Source: Parvularcula lutaonensis (GTDB taxonomy: Bacteria; Pseudomonadota; Alphaproteobacteria; Caulobacterales; Parvularculaceae). From it: a DNA stretch of 64,000 nt. Shown here piece by piece: positions 54,857 through 62,777 of this stretch (position 1 is the first letter of the stretch; each line of letters opens with the position of its first letter). The DNA is taken from positions 749,507 to 813,506 of the forward strand of contig NZ_BMXU01000002.1 in assembly GCF_014651915.1 (NCBI RefSeq), read 5' to 3'. The notes under the pieces were generated by a model, which was not told the DNA's origin, ran no database searches, and saw only the letters and a list, made by a program, of their open reading frames with translations. A program made the translations under genes and the position numbers.

Positions 54857-57240
54857 CGACAGTCTATTTCTCGATCTGTTCCGCGAATTACATGCCCTAT
54901 GCGCGGACGCTCCACGCCTCCCTGACGCAGGCGGATCCGGATGCGGAGTTCATTCTCTTCCTCGCTGATGTCATCCCTGATGATCTCGACGCGTCCTCGC
55001 TTCCCTTCGAGGTTGTCGAGGCGATGGATCTCGGCATCGATACGTTTGCGGACATGGCGTTCCGCTACGACATCATGGAGTTCAACACGGCCATCAAGCC
55101 GTTCTGCTTCCAGCATCTGTTCGACCGCACGCCCGGCTCGCGGGCAGTCTATCTGGACCCGGACATCTATGTCACGAAGCCGCTGGCAGAGCTCGGCCAG
55201 TTTTTCGATCAGGGTGCCGAGCTGATTCTGACGCCTCACGCTCTTGCGCCGCTCGATGACGGTTATGATCCTGACGACCGGCGGATCATGCAGACGGGTT
55301 CGTACAATCTCGGTTTCGCGGCCATGGCGGATTCCTACGAGACGCGGGGGCTCCTCGACTGGTGGGCGTCACACATGCGCACGCGCTGCATCTCGAACCT
55401 GCCCGGCGGCCTCTTCGTCGACCAGAAGTTCATGGACATGGCCCCGGCCTTCGTGGAGCAGACCGAGATCCTGCGCCACAAGGGTTACAACGCAGCCTAC
55501 TGGAACCTGCACGAGCGGGAGATCATCAAATCCGAGGACGGATGGAAGGCAGGCGACGATCCGCTTGTCTTCTTCCATTTCAGCGGTGTCGAGCGCAACG
55601 ATCCTGAAGTCTTCTCGCGCCACCAGAACCGTTTCTCCGCCGAAGGGGCGGGGGATGCTCGCGAGCTTCTGGAGATCTACAAGGCAGCGCTGGCGAGCCA
55701 TGACGAGGACGCCTGGCGCAAAGTGCCCTATGCCTATGGCACGCATACGGACGGCACGAGGATTGTCGATGCCATGCGCAGGGTCTACCGCCGGGTCTGG
55801 CCGGAACCCCTGCACGCGGATCTCGACACGATCTTCACCTTCAATCCTGTCCTCTACAATCATCCCTCCGAAGAGCTGAAAGACCAGAGCGGCGCCCGCA
55901 TTACCCGGCTGATGCACGAAGTCTGGCGTATGCGGGCGGACCTGCGGGCAGCGTTCGCGCTGACGCGGGAGGATGGCCGTAAGCGCTATGCGGAATGGTT
56001 TGCTCAAAGCGCCGTCGCCCAGCACGGCTTCCCGACGGAACTCGTTCCCGGTGCGGTCGATGCCCAGCGAGGGGAGGGGGCGCCGGTGGAGCAACCTGTC
56101 AAAACCCCATCGCTCCCGGTCGATGGCTCCCTGCCCGAGGCGGTCAGGATGGTCGGCTATCTCAAGACCGAGAGCGGCCTTGGCGAAGCGGCCCGGAACA
56201 AGGAGGCAGCCTTGCGTGCCGCCGGCATTCCGGTCCTCAGGCGCACCATCCGCGCAGAGGGATTCGTCAATCTCGAAGGCGAGGATGCCGATGATCGCGG
56301 CGATGCGCGCATCCTCTACCTCCACGTCAACGCTGACCGGACCCTCGGTACGCTGGAGGCGCTGCCGGCCAAGGAAAAAGATGGCTGCTACCGCATCGGA
56401 TACTGGGCGTGGGAGCTGAGGACGTTCCCGGCCAATTGGGTCAGCGCAGCGGACAACCTGCACGAGATCTGGGTGCCCAGCCAGTTTGTCGCCGATGCCG
56501 TCCGGGAGCGGACCGACAAGCCCGTCCAACTCATCCCGCACCCCGTCGTCGTGACCCCCGGCAATCGGGAAGCGGGCAGGCAGGCACTTGGGGTCGAGGA
56601 CCCCGAAACCCTCGTCATCGCGACGATCTTCGACACCCGTTCCTTCATCAAGCGGAAGAACCCTGCCGGGGCTATCGAAGCCTTCCGCAGGGCCTTCCCG
56701 GACCCTGAGGCAGCCAACGCCGTCCTCGTTCTCAAGAGTCACGGCCCCCTCGACAGTGACCTCGCGCGGCAGGTCTTTGCCGAAGCGGCGACCATGCCGA
56801 ACGTCATCGTCCGGCATCAGGTTTTCACAGGACAGGACATGGCCGATTTCCAAGAGGGGATCGACGTCCTCCTCTCACCGCACCGGGCGGAAGGCTTCGG
56901 TCTCAACATCGCCCAGGCGATGGCCCGCGGGAAACTCGCGATTGCGACGGGCTGGTCGGGCAATGCGGATTTCATGACCGAAGCGAACAGCATGCCGCTG
57001 CGCTATGACCTCCGCCCGCTCGCGCCGGGAGACTATCCCTTCGCCGAGGGGCAGAGCTGGGCTGAGCCGGATATCACGCAGGCTGCCGAGTGCCTGCAGC
57101 GCGCAGCGGCCGATCCGGCCCACCGCCAGCGCCTGGGAAAGGCGGCGCAGCAGACCATGGAAGATGATTTCAGTATCGAAGCCATCGGTGAGCGATCGCG
57201 CCGGAGGCTGGCAGAAATTTTCGCCGCGACCGTGAGCTAG
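54853..57240 (+). CDS. Bifunctional glycosyltransferase: GT8-like plus GT4 modules
   Basis: A 795-residue two-module protein. The N-terminal module (1-about 330) repeats the previous protein's plan: YFSICSANYMPYARTL, DMAFRYDIMEFNTAIKPF, AVYLDPDIYVTKPL. The C-terminal module (about 430-795) is GT-B: VGYLKTESGLGEAARN, RIGYWAWELRTFPANW, EIWVPSQFVADAV, and HRAEGFGLNIAQAMARGKLA. Two catalytic sites would add two linkages or process in turn. The ATG overlaps the stop of the previous gene, so they are translationally coupled. Confidence 0.85.
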   Translation: MTTVYFSICSANYMPYARTLHASLTQADPDAEFILFLADVIPDDLDASSLPFEVVEAMDLGIDTFADMAFRYDIMEFNTAIKPFCFQHLFDRTPGSRAVYLDPDIYVTKPLAELGQFFDQGAELILTPHALAPLDDGYDPDDRRIMQTGSYNLGFAAMADSYETRGLLDWWASHMRTRCISNLPGGLFVDQKFMDMAPAFVEQTEILRHKGYNAAYWNLHEREIIKSEDGWKAGDDPLVFFHFSGVERNDPEVFSRHQNRFSAEGAGDARELLEIYKAALASHDEDAWRKVPYAYGTHTDGTRIVDAMRRVYRRVWPEPLHADLDTIFTFNPVLYNHPSEELKDQSGARITRLMHEVWRMRADLRAAFALTREDGRKRYAEWFAQSAVAQHGFPTELVPGAVDAQRGEGAPVEQPVKTPSLPVDGSLPEAVRMVGYLKTESGLGEAARNKEAALRAAGIPVLRRTIRAEGFVNLEGEDADDRGDARILYLHVNADRTLGTLEALPAKEKDGCYRIGYWAWELRTFPANWVSAADNLHEIWVPSQFVADAVRERTDKPVQLIPHPVVVTPGNREAGRQALGVEDPETLVIATIFDTRSFIKRKNPAGAIEAFRRAFPDPEAANAVLVLKSHGPLDSDLARQVFAEAATMPNVIVRHQVFTGQDMADFQEGIDVLLSPHRAEGFGLNIAQAMARGKLAIATGWSGNADFMTEANSMPLRYDLRPLAPGDYPFAEGQSWAEPDITQAAECLQRAAADPAHRQRLGKAAQQTMEDDFSIEAIGERSRRRLAEIFAATVS

Positions 57241-57341
57241 TCGCATGGTATACCGAATTTTCTGATGAATTAATCTCTGACGCATATTGCTAATGACCGG
57301 GGGGCACCGCTAGCTAACACCCAATTGGGGAAAACTGGGCT

Positions 57342-58709
57342 ATGGGGCAGACACGCGTCGGGCACGATCGGGACGTGCAAGATATGCGAGCACCGAGTGA
57401 CGGAAGTTCTCTTCGGGGACGCCACTTCCTGTTGCTGCAAGGGCCGTTCGGGCCATTCTACCTGCGCCTCGCTCGGGAGCTGACGGCGTATCACGCCGAT
57501 GTCACCAAGGTCATTCACAACGGTGCCGACGAATGGGGCTGGTCGCGCTCGTTCCCCGCTGTCCGTTTCCGCGACAAGGTCGAGAAATGGGGCGAATGGC
57601 TCGCCGAGCTGATCGAGGAGCGCGGCATTACCGATGTCATCATGCACTCGGACTGCCAGCTTTATCACCGCATCGCGGTGGACGTGGCGCGATCACTTGG
57701 TGTGAGGATTTATGTCACCGAGCAGGGCTATCTCCGCCCGCACTGGATCACGTTCGAGCGCGGCGGCGTGAATGCCAACTCGTCTCTGTTCTCCGAATTC
57801 GAGAACATCAAGACGTTCCCCGCGCTCTTCGCTTCGCGCAGGAAGATTGCCACGCCGACGGGCAAGCACACCCGCGCCTATGTGATCCGCACCAGTGTCG
57901 CGAACCTCGCGCTCTACTTCCATTGGCTGCAGTTTCCGAACTACTCGAACGCCTTCACCTATGCGCCCTGGCTGCAATGCGTCGGTCATATCCGCCGCTA
58001 CCTGCGCAACCGTTTCGGTGGCCGGAAGAAGAGCCTCGAACGTCTGCAATCGCTCATGCAGGGTGATGCCCCGTTCTACGTTGCGCTGCTGCAGCGTCCG
58101 GGCGACAGCCAGATCTACAACCATTCCCGCTTCGGCAAGCTCGGCGATTTCTGCGATGCGGTCATCGAAAGCTTTGCCCAGCACGCGCCCGCCAATGCCA
58201 AGCTGATGTTCAAGGCGCACCCGCTCGACCACGACCTCGACGATCACCGCAAGTGCATCGAGATCGCGGCGAAGAAACACCGTGTCGAGGACCGCGTGGT
58301 CTATGTCGATGGCGGCGTGCTCGGCCAGATCCTTCCGCGTGCGGAGGGTGCCATCACCATCAACTCGACCGCTGGCCTGACGTCGGTGGAGATGGGCTGC
58401 CCGACCATTTGCCTCGGCCGCGCGCTCTATGACGGAGAGGGGCTGACCCATCAGGGGCCGCTGGACGGGTTCTGGACCAAGCCGCAAAAGCCGGACGCCG
58501 ACCTCGTTCGCCGCTTCATCGGCTACCTCCTCATCAAGACCCAGATCAACGGCGACTTTTCGACGGACCACGGCATGCGCATGGCGATTGCCGGGATCAT
58601 CGGTGGCCTGATCTATGAGGCTGCGATCGAGAACAAGGAGGCTGAGGCCCCTGCTGCGATCCCCGCATCTCTTCCTCTCGACGAACAGCGCCGCGCCGCA
58701 ACGGGCTGA
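57342..58709 (+). CDS. kpsS: Capsular polysaccharide Kdo-linker transferase KpsS
   Basis: KpsS adds the first Kdo to phosphatidylglycerol, starting the capsule linker that KpsC extends. The 455-residue protein shows LLLQGPFGPFYLRLA, TKVIHNGADEWGWS, IYVTEQGYLRPHWITFERGG, FYVALLQRPGDSQI, FKAHPLDHDL and TINSTAGLTSVEMGCPTICL, the KpsS/LipB set. The ATG at 57342 is used; ATG 57384 is an alternative that removes a weakly conserved leader. It is 17 kb from kpsC and on the other strand. Confidence 0.9.
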   Translation: MGQTRVGHDRDVQDMRAPSDGSSLRGRHFLLLQGPFGPFYLRLARELTAYHADVTKVIHNGADEWGWSRSFPAVRFRDKVEKWGEWLAELIEERGITDVIMHSDCQLYHRIAVDVARSLGVRIYVTEQGYLRPHWITFERGGVNANSSLFSEFENIKTFPALFASRRKIATPTGKHTRAYVIRTSVANLALYFHWLQFPNYSNAFTYAPWLQCVGHIRRYLRNRFGGRKKSLERLQSLMQGDAPFYVALLQRPGDSQIYNHSRFGKLGDFCDAVIESFAQHAPANAKLMFKAHPLDHDLDDHRKCIEIAAKKHRVEDRVVYVDGGVLGQILPRAEGAITINSTAGLTSVEMGCPTICLGRALYDGEGLTHQGPLDGFWTKPQKPDADLVRRFIGYLLIKTQINGDFSTDHGMRMAIAGIIGGLIYEAAIENKEAEAPAAIPASLPLDEQRRAATG

Positions 58710-58717
58710 ACCGTTCC

Positions 58718-59611
58718 TTACGCAGAGCGTTCTGCCACGGTCAGGGCACCATAAAGCCCTGCGTCACGCCCCAGGCTTGGAAGCACGATGAGCTGATCTG
58801 CAGGTTGGTCCTCGACATAGCCGGTCATCAGTTCCGCGTGCCGGTCCCGGATACGGTCGAGAAGGCCCTCCGCAGCCATCACGCCGCCTCCGAGAATGAT
58901 CCTTTCGAGCCTGAACAGCAGGACCAGCGCATTGGTCAGCTGGGCAAGGTAGAATGCCGGAATGTCCCAGCGCTCGTCCGATCCCGGAATATCCTTGGGC
59001 TCACCGAAGCGCGCCTTGATCGCAGGTGCCGAAGCCATGCCTTCGAGGCAGTCTCCATGGAACGGGCAGGTGCCGGCGAAGTCCGTGTCCTCCGGGTGCC
59101 GTTTGACCCTGATATGGCCGAGCTCGGGATGCTTGGGACGGCCTGCAAAGCGATCCTTGGCGCAGATCCCTCCGCCGATACCCGTTCCCACGGTGACATA
59201 GGCCGCTGAACTCGTGCCGACCGCGGCGCCCCGGAGCATTTCGGCTTCGAGCGCCGCGTTCACGTCGCTGTCGAGGCGGATCGGTACGCCGAGCGCTGTT
59301 GACAGTTTCTGCCTCAGCGGAAAGTTCGACCAGCCGGCCTTCGGGGTCGAGAGGATGGTCCCGTAGTTGCCTGATGCAGGATCCACGTCCACCGGTCCGA
59401 AGGCGGCCACGCCCACCGCCGTGACAGAGCCGCCGACCTGAGCCGCCAACCCCCGGATGGCTTCGATCGAACGCTTCACTGTCTCGTCGGGGGTCGTAGT
59501 CGGGATGCGGGTATGGGCGAGCAGCGGCCCGCCGGGCTCTGCGATCCCGATCTTGAAAGTGGTGCCGCCTGCGTCGATGCCGGCGAGGACGTCCCTGGTG
59601 ATCGTGGTCAT
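58718..59611 (-). CDS. ROK family fructokinase-like sugar kinase
   Basis: A 297-residue sugar kinase. AGIDAGGTTFKIGIAE is the phosphate-1 ROK motif, PIRLDSDVNAALEAEML the catalytic Asp region and VTVGTGIGGGI the adenosine site. The zinc-binding patch HPELGHIRVKRH then AGTCPFHGDCLEGMAS matches bacterial fructokinases (Mak/GmuE type). A palindrome just upstream of the start may be regulatory. With the AGE enzyme it could interconvert and phosphorylate hexoses; that link is inference. The start at 59611 follows AGGGA. Confidence 0.88.
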   Translation of the reverse strand: MTTITRDVLAGIDAGGTTFKIGIAEPGGPLLAHTRIPTTTPDETVKRSIEAIRGLAAQVGGSVTAVGVAAFGPVDVDPASGNYGTILSTPKAGWSNFPLRQKLSTALGVPIRLDSDVNAALEAEMLRGAAVGTSSAAYVTVGTGIGGGICAKDRFAGRPKHPELGHIRVKRHPEDTDFAGTCPFHGDCLEGMASAPAIKARFGEPKDIPGSDERWDIPAFYLAQLTNALVLLFRLERIILGGGVMAAEGLLDRIRDRHAELMTGYVEDQPADQLIVLPSLGRDAGLYGALTVAERSA

Positions 59612-59622
59612 CTTGGATTTCC

Positions 59623-59637
59623 CTAGGAAATTCCTAG
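59623..59637 (-). promoter_or_regulatory. Palindrome upstream of the ROK kinase gene
   Basis: CTAGGAA-A-TTCCTAG is a perfect 15-base palindrome 12 bases upstream of the start codon, partly covering the ribosome site. A related half site (CTAGGAA) occurs at 59822-59828. This placement suits an operator for a sugar-sensing repressor, but no regulator gene is nearby. Confidence 0.4.
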
Positions 59638-60142
59638 CACAACGCCGCCCAGAACGACAATCGGCACGCCCGGCTGGATGGCCCTGCAAAACGCTCGACG
59701 CTGTGATCCCTCCGCCCTGACCCCCCGCGCCGTCCGGTGCTTCCGCGATGATACCCATAGCGGAGGAGAGACTGGGAAGCTGATTCTTTCCCCGTCTCCG
59801 TCAAGCCTGCTGATGCCAGCCCTAGGAATAGGCACCGGCGGAACGGGTCAGTTCGGGCAAGTCACGGATCCGAGAAACGGCTGATGATCACGACCGTTGA
59901 CGAACGCGGAACAAGAGCCAGATCAGAAGCCGTGGGCGGGGCCGACCCCCCGGATCAGCAGGGGCAGGAGCCCGAGAAGCCACTCCTCACGATAAGTTTG
60001 ATTCGTGGGTGGGGCGCGGAGCCTAGAGCCCGAGAACGGGCGGGGCTAGCAGACCGCCTGCCTTGCTGGCCGGGAGCGTCTGCTGTCCGGCCTCACTGGT
60101 CGCAAGAGGAATTATTACACCCGGCGTAAGGAGCGCTAGACG
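59638..60142. other. Intergenic region, no gene supported
   Basis: About 505 bases between divergent genes. Apart from the half-site at 59822 and the ribosome site AAGGAGCG before 60143, nothing was recognised. A small open frame at 59884-60129 lacks bias, motifs and a ribosome site. It should carry the promoters of the kinase gene and of the hibernation-sigma fusion. Confidence 0.5.
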
Positions 60143-61294
60143 ATGAAAACGAAGTTCGCATTCGAAAATCTTGCTTCGGCCGAACGGGATCGTGCCGAGC
60201 GCAAGCTCGCTTCCCTCGTGGATGGACTTTCATCGCGCGAACTGGCGCGCGTACCGGCCGATCTCGTGCGGATGGAAGCCCATTTGGAACGGCGGGGAAA
60301 CAAGAACCTGTACCGGGCGTCGCTGCGCCTCTCGCTGCCATCGGGCACCCTGTTCGCCGATGAGGAGGCCGCGGAATTGGACCTGGCGCTGAACGAGGCT
60401 GCTAAAGAGCTCGAACGTCAGGCGCGCCGTCACATGGAGAAGGTCCGCCGCGAGTATCACTGGCAGCAGACCCGTCGGCGCCAGCGCATGGAAGCGCTTC
60501 GCCAGCCGCCTGCCGACGTGCAGGCCCAGGAACGCCGCCAGCTGTTTTTTGACTTGATCGAGCAACATCTCGACCGGGTCTGGACGTACGCCTGGCGCGA
60601 GCTGCGCTACCTCGAGGCTTCAGGATCGATCCCTGCCGGCGCGCTGAGTGTCGAGGACGCTATCGATGCTATTCTCGCAGAAGGTGCCAAGCGTTTCGAA
60701 GAGCGGCCAACGGAATTCTCCGTGGACGAATGGCTCCTGAAGCTGACCGTCGAGACCTTGGAGGCCGAAGCCCGCCGCGTGGCCCGGACCCTGCCCGCCG
60801 ATGCCCTTTCGCTCGAAGACGAGGTGCCCGAACCTGCCACCGACCCCACCACAGCGGACGAGGAATTCTACGAGTTCTACCAGCCTGATGACGCTCCGCG
60901 GCTGGAGGACGTCGTGCCCTATCCGCAGGCGCATTCTCCCGAGGCGGAGCTGGAAGAACGCGAGGAGGCGCTGGCCGTCCATCGCGCCTTGTCGCAGCTT
61001 CCGCAGCGGTGGCGTCACGCCCTTGTCCTTTCCTTCATTGAGGACATGCCTCGCGACCGGGTGGCCTCAATGCTGGGTGTGACCGAGAAAGAACTCGGCG
61101 AGATGATCGACCGTGCCCTGACGGTCCTCCGTGCCAAGCTCCTGGATGACCAGGTCGATAGCGAGGCTCTCTCCGACGGGCGGGTGGCCGACCACCTGCG
61201 CAACACCCGGCGGATTGTCGTTCATCAGGCGATGCGTCTCCGGCTGGCGCGTGCGCTTGGCATTGAAGCACCAGTATCGACCAACGCCGACTGA
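60143..61294 (+). CDS. Sigma-70-like protein with N-terminal HPF/RaiA-like domain
   Basis: A 383-residue protein. Residues 1-about 100 resemble a ribosome hibernation (HPF/RaiA) domain: ERKLASLVDGL, LVRMEAHLERRGNKNLYRAS, LRLSLPSGTLFADEEAAELD and NEAAKELERQARRHMEK, a beta-strand pair and a long helix. Residues about 130-215 resemble sigma region 2 (LFFDLIEQHLDRVWTYAWRE). After an acidic linker, 278-332 form a sigma-4 helix-turn-helix (ALSQLPQRWRHALVLSFIED, then ASMLGVTEKELGEMIDRAL). The fusion is unusual. Whether it binds ribosomes, RNA polymerase or both is unknown. An AAGGAGCG precedes the ATG. Confidence 0.75.
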   Translation: MKTKFAFENLASAERDRAERKLASLVDGLSSRELARVPADLVRMEAHLERRGNKNLYRASLRLSLPSGTLFADEEAAELDLALNEAAKELERQARRHMEKVRREYHWQQTRRRQRMEALRQPPADVQAQERRQLFFDLIEQHLDRVWTYAWRELRYLEASGSIPAGALSVEDAIDAILAEGAKRFEERPTEFSVDEWLLKLTVETLEAEARRVARTLPADALSLEDEVPEPATDPTTADEEFYEFYQPDDAPRLEDVVPYPQAHSPEAELEEREEALAVHRALSQLPQRWRHALVLSFIEDMPRDRVASMLGVTEKELGEMIDRALTVLRAKLLDDQVDSEALSDGRVADHLRNTRRIVVHQAMRLRLARALGIEAPVSTNAD

Positions 61295-61297
61295 AGC

Positions 61298-61328
61298 TGT
61301 CCGGGGCGCGTGCTTCGCGCCCCGGACA
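61298..61328 (+). terminator. Strong 13-bp hairpin after the sigma-HPF gene
   Basis: TGTCCGGGGCGCG (61298-61310), loop TGCTT, CGCGCCCCGGACA (61316-61328): a perfect stem beginning 3 bases after the stop codon. There is no T-run behind it, so it may be a transcript-stabilising or attenuating hairpin before the downstream membrane protein gene rather than a full terminator. Confidence 0.55.
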
Positions 61329-61355
61329 TTCGCCAGACATCTTGAAAGCTTTCCG

Positions 61356-61964
61356 ATGAAGCGCAGTTTCACCCGCCGCGACGTCGCCTATCTTGTTGTG
61401 GCAACCGTTCTGGCCGTGGCTGGCTACGGATTGTTCCGTGCCATGTATTTCGCGGGCGAGCCGTTGCCGTTTGCGCAGGAGATGGTCCTCGTCTTCCTCG
61501 GCGCCGTCGCGACGATCTACCTGACAGCGGTTCTCTTGAACCGGCAGACGGAGCTGGAGCTGCGCAAGGAGGGCCGCGTGATCGTCCTGCAGCAGAAGGC
61601 CGACACCTATATGGCCTGCATCGAGAAGGTGGCCGAGATCGTCGAGACGGCGAACCACGACCCCCGCCTGATCGATGAGCTGCGGGTGCTGAACCACAAA
61701 CTGGCCATCGTCGGCAGCGGCGCTGCGGTGCGCCAGTTCTGCGCTGTGCTCGACCGCCTCCTTGAAGGCCTCAAGGATGGTGACATGACCAATGTCGAGG
61801 GCGAGTCGGTGATGCAAGCCCTTGCCGATCTGACCGCCGCCATGCGGACCGATATCCTGCAGGAAATTGGCATCGACGGCGAAGGCGACATGCTGGACGC
61901 GATCCGCCGGAACTCGCGCCGGATGGAAGCGCTGGACGACCTGGGAGAGAAACCCGGCGGATGA
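61356..61964 (+). CDS. Hypothetical membrane-anchored protein
   Basis: A 202-residue protein: basic N-terminus (MKRSFTRRD), two helices (VAYLVVATVLAVAGYGLF and EMVLVFLGAVATIYLTAVLL), then a cytoplasmic predicted-helical region with QQKADTYMACIEKVAEIVE and NSRRMEALDDL. The frame is open upstream into the sigma-HPF gene, but the hydrophobic N-terminus places the start here. No family recognised. Probably in the same transcript as the sigma-HPF gene. Confidence 0.65.
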   Translation: MKRSFTRRDVAYLVVATVLAVAGYGLFRAMYFAGEPLPFAQEMVLVFLGAVATIYLTAVLLNRQTELELRKEGRVIVLQQKADTYMACIEKVAEIVETANHDPRLIDELRVLNHKLAIVGSGAAVRQFCAVLDRLLEGLKDGDMTNVEGESVMQALADLTAAMRTDILQEIGIDGEGDMLDAIRRNSRRMEALDDLGEKPGG

Positions 61965-62283
61965 TCGACTGGTGGTGTCCGGAGTGCCGTCGCCCAGCAG
62001 CGGTCACCGGCCCTTCACGTTTGGATGCCACTCCGCATCCATCCGTACAGCTCCGATAGGGCGAAGGGTGCGGGCACCCCAAGGAGGGGCATCCACCACG
62101 CTGGAACTACAAGTCCGCACACAGCCGTACTGCCGACGGCCGGTGGCGTAGAAAGTGGCCGTGGCCGGACGTTTACCAAGTAAATCGGTGCAGCCCTCCA
62201 TCAGACCCGAGGATCTCAAGATAGCGGGGCAGTGGAACAGGCTTCAGCCATCAGAAACATCAACGCCTAAGTCATGGAAAGAA
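61965..62283. other. 319-base stretch without a clear gene
   Basis: A 32-residue open frame at 61961-62059 overlaps the previous stop (ATGA) and reads MIDWWCPECRRPAAV. It has a single CxxC and then nothing recognisable, so it is not called as a gene. No other feature was seen before the tRNA-Thr. Confidence 0.5.
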
Positions 62284-62359
62284 TGGTGCCCCCAGTCCGA
62301 CTCGAACGAACGACCTACTGATTACAAATCAGTTGCTCTACCAGCTGAGCTATAGGGGC
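62284..62359 (-). tRNA. tRNA-Thr (TGT)
   Basis: A 76-base cloverleaf on the minus strand. Acceptor GCCCCTA pairs with TGGGGGC, the anticodon stem ACTGA/TCAGT encloses TTTGTAA with anticodon TGT, the T-arm contains GTTCGAGTC, and CCA is encoded. Confidence 0.95.
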
Positions 62360-62497
62360 TGTGCCTCTCTGGTGGCGCAGGGCGCGGCGGAAATCAATCG
62401 CTCTTTCTCCGGCGCGACGCGAGCGGGGATCCTGTTAACGGATTGCGCGCAACGGTGGTGCGACAAGTGACCGCACATTGAAAAGGGGAAGAACAGA

Positions 62498-62572
62498 TGG
62501 CTCCGGTGGAGGGATTCGAACCCCCGACCCAGCGATTAACAGTCGCTTGCTCTACCACTGAGCTACACCGGA
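62498..62572 (-). tRNA. tRNA-Asn (GTT)
   Basis: A 75-base cloverleaf on the minus strand. Acceptor TCCGGTG pairs with CACCGGA, the anticodon stem AGCGA/TCGCT encloses CTGTTAA giving GTT, the T-arm contains GGTTCGAATCC, and CCA is encoded. Confidence 0.96.
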
Positions 62573-62658
62573 ATGAGGGCTGCGAATAGCGAAACGACTC
62601 GGCCCTGAAAACCCCAAACTTTGCCTATTCCGGGGTTTTTTTGACCCTGAAACCAGAA

Positions 62659-62682
62659 ACGGCCCTGCAGAAGCAGAGCCGT
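62659..62682 (-). terminator. Probable terminator of the RND transporter gene
   Basis: ACGGCCCTGC (62659-62668), loop AGAA, GCAGAGCCGT (62673-62682): 10 pairs with one mismatch. On the minus strand it is followed by TTTCTGGTTTC, a T-rich tail, 95 bases after the RND stop. Confidence 0.6.
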
Positions 62683-62777
62683 CCCTTGGGGGTATGGTGG
62701 GTATGTCTTCCTGGGAGAAGAAGACCCTTTCCTAATGAACCTGTAAGGTTAACGTCGGGTAAAGATATACTTTCCTG

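Noticed and set aside
59884-60129. 81-residue open frame upstream of the sigma-HPF gene
   Set aside because: No ribosome site, no codon bias, and the sequence has no family resemblance.
61961-62059. 32-residue frame with one CxxC
   Set aside because: Although it overlaps the preceding stop as ATGA, it is too short, has a single CxxC and no known relatives can be suggested.
62608-62642. AAAACCCC/GGGGTTTT stem with long T-run on the plus strand
   Set aside because: The loop is 16 bases and no plus-strand gene ends there; may be chance in the tRNA to RND spacer.
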